From positions 485,001 through 549,000 of the forward strand of contig OZ037767.1 in NCBI GenBank assembly GCA_964035545.1: 64,000 nucleotides of DNA, given 5' to 3'. Position 1 is the first letter of the stretch; each line of letters starts with the position of its first letter. Made by a program: the position numbers and the translations under genes. Below the pieces are notes generated by a model. That model was not told where the DNA came from and did no database searches. It saw nothing but the letters and a program-made list of their open reading frames with translations. Positions 62,249 through 64,000 of the stretch are shown one piece after another. The stretch comes from Bugula neritina (taxonomy: Eukaryota; Bryozoa; Gymnolaemata; Cheilostomatida; Bugulidae).

Positions 62249-62283
62249 GTACCCTCTCCTCTTCTCTGTAGAGTTATACAGGG

Positions 62284-62455
62284 TAACTATTGCTGGGGTA
62301 CATCGGGCTAGGTGTAGCCCTGCTGGGGTACATCGGGCTAGGTGTAGCCCTGCTGGGGTACATCGGGCTAGGTGTAGCCCTGCTGGGGTACATCGGGCTA
62401 GGTGTAGCCCTGCTGGGGTACATCTGACTAGGTATAGCCCTGCTGGGGTACACCA
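62284..62455. repeat. 30-bp minisatellite, about six copies
   Basis: Near-identical units of tgctggggtacatcgggcta followed by ggtgtagccc. It is GC-rich compared with neighbouring arrays and starts 35 nt after the donor at 62249. Confidence 0.95.
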
Positions 62456-62784
62456 ACCACTGGACTAACTGGGCGTTATGCTTGTTAGCAAATGGGTTTA
62501 TGGACACCAACTTGCAATTATGGAAATGACAGCAATTGAATCAATAAGCTATTGGAATAGCTTCACTACTGAGTAGCTGAGTGTGAAGACCTAGCATGTC
62601 TACTCAGCTAGTAACACTGGCTGCAGTGGTTAAGTGTGTTATAAATGGCTGAATTTAAGTGATTAGTATGCAAATGGGATTATCCATTAGAGCATGTTTC
62701 TCCCATAAATATGCATGAAGTTCACCCGGCTATGCCCTTTCTCTGTCAACTCATCAATTTCAGTTTATTCTTGGGCATTGTTAA

Positions 62785-62962
62785 GAAGGGCAGGCTGTGT
62801 AGCCCCCATAGGGTAGGGGCAGAGGGCAAGCTGTGTAGCCCCCATAGGGTAGGGGTAGGGGCAAGCTGTGTAGCCCCCATAGAGTAGGGGTAGGCTGTGT
62901 AGCCCCCATAGGGTAGGGACAGGGGGCAAGCTGTGTAGCCCCCATAGGGTAGGGGTAGGTTG
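62785..62962. repeat. GC-richer 25-31-bp repeat, about five copies
   Basis: Units of ctgtgtagcccccatagggt with a variable agggg spacer. Copies differ by small deletions in the G-rich part. Confidence 0.9.
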
Positions 62963-62997
62963 AAGTGAAGGTGAAAGATGCTATAGTGAGATGACTG

Positions 62998-63215
62998 GAG
63001 CCATAGTATAGACTAGATAGTATAGACTAGATAGTATAGACTAGAGAGTATAGACTAGATAGTATAGACTAGAGAGTATAGACTAGATAGTATAGACTAG
63101 ACAGTATAGACTAGACAGTATAGACTAGATATTATAGACTAGATAGTGTACACTATAGAGTATAGACTACAGAGTGCATACTATAGAGTGTATACTATAG
63201 AGTATAGACTAGATA
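62998..63215. repeat. 14-bp repeat (tatagactagatag)n
   Basis: About 15 degenerate units that decay into actatagagtgtata towards 63215. Confidence 0.9.
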
Positions 63216-63354
63216 GTGTAGCCCTTGTATGACCAGAGATGAGTAAACACTAGTTTCCTGCATTGTAATAACTGAAGGGCTTGCAAAATGTGTTTTCAAT
63301 CAACACTGATATACCATAATAATACACCATTATACTGTACTATATACTCCATAC

Positions 63355-63598
63355 TCGATAGCGTGAAGCCGAGCGTAACCTTTCACATCGCTATCATGCG
63401 TAAGCCTAGTTGCCTCTTAATACCATCCAGATTATTACGTGCGATTCCGGCGTTCTGTTTGCCAGGTAATAGACTACCGCGACTGCCTACTGCTCCTATA
63501 TCTCGTGTGTCATAGGAGATTAGGGTGATAATTTGCCTATAATTCAATACAGTAATCATTGGTGCGTGATAAACTGCGTTTAATCGCGGAGATGGACG
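63355..63598 (+). promoter_or_regulatory. CpG-bearing promoter region of a new gene
   Basis: CpG dinucleotides cluster here (gccgagcgtaac, gtgcgattccggcg, taatcgcgga) in contrast to the surrounding AT-rich repeats. It leads into an ATG followed within four nucleotides by a strong GTAAGA donor at 63599, a typical first-exon layout. No TATA box is evident. Confidence 0.45.
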
Positions 63599-63794
63599 GT
63601 AAGAGAGTGTGTTATCAGCTACCACTATGACTACAGTCACATCTCATAGCATTAGCACCTCTTACACACACAACATGCATCTCTCAGCTAACTGAGTCTT
63701 CGGGTTTGCTATGGAAGCAGTTGTAAAGTATACCCGGGCTGGACTCCCTAGGAAACCAGGCAATGTTAGCCACCAGAAGAACTCTCCTGTGTCG
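63592..63794 (+). CDS. 5' end of an unidentified gene (two exons)
   Basis: Exon 1 ends ATG GAC G at 63598 before GTAAGA. The next exon, 63697-63794, starts after ctgag in the matching phase and ends TCG|GTAGGT. The product begins MDVFGFAMEAVVKYTRAGLP and continues RKPGNVSHQKNSPVS; phase 0 at the end. No family is recognised and the gene would continue to the right of the window. The acceptor is only moderate, and the ATG inside exon 2 could be a start by itself. It may be an alternative first exon of the same gene as the exons at 59.6-62.2 kb, since all end in phase 0. Confidence 0.4.
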
Positions 63795-64000
63795 GTAGGT
63801 CTTCTTTACGTTGAAGCTGTGTTGCTCCTGCTGTCATAGTGACCAGTTTAAGTAGCAAACTCTTCACGGCTTGTGCAGACATTGAAGAACTAGTATTGGG
63901 TTGAGTTGGTTTCACATATTTTCAATTAGAGGGACCAGCTATTGCTTTATTGTTCAGCTGAAACCTACTATTATATTGATAAGAAAGTGTAACCAGCATT

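Noticed and set aside
63383..63640. 85-codon minus-strand frame over the CpG-bearing region
   Set aside because: The + strand here has first-exon architecture. The minus frame has no recognisable domain and no splice support.

Overview
This is a eukaryotic, almost certainly animal, window. Its protein genes are split by many short GT-AG introns, and their products belong to animal families: cysteine dioxygenase, TMEM151, TACC, RNF8, the FAU ubiquitin-like/S30 fusion and a probable DENND1/connecdenn C-terminus. The DNA is strongly AT-rich, genes sit a few kb apart outside the satellite blocks, and tandem repeats fill introns and spacers. An early-branching animal such as a sponge would fit, but the sequence alone does not settle the phylum.

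Layout from left to right. 320-3541 (+): 3' part of a DENND1-like endocytic gene. 4561-7683 (-): complete four-exon cysteine dioxygenase (CDO1), convergent with it. 7684-12364: no convincing gene. 12365-26460: one 14.1-kb satellite array of a 26-bp monomer. 26461-28619: spacer with an 11-bp minisatellite. 28620-32664 (+): TMEM151-family membrane protein. 34408-44884 (+): TACC centrosomal coiled-coil gene; its largest intron holds a 3.2-kb element with terminal inverted repeats, inserted inside a minisatellite. 45920-47225 (-): exons ending in a CCHC zinc knuckle. 47836-53219 (-): RNF8-like FHA-RING ubiquitin ligase with a long low-complexity tail; the zinc-knuckle exons may be its true 3' end. 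54702-56288 (+): FAU, with a TOP-like, CpG-bearing promoter. 59.5-63.8 kb: weakly supported 5' exons of one or two unidentified + strand genes.

I reconstructed the exons by hand from family similarity, splice consensus and phase continuity. CDO1 and FAU close perfectly. TMEM151, TACC and RNF8 are nearly complete, with a missing 5' end in the first two and one unresolved junction in RNF8.

The most striking pattern is that many intronic minisatellites are tandem copies of an actual splice site together with a few exon bases. This occurs at donors and acceptors in at least three genes. The big satellite monomer itself ends in an acceptor-like CTACAG, and its last 11 bases are one substitution away from the neighbouring 11-bp minisatellite. 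The genes show no shared pathway and their proximity is not evidence of an operon.
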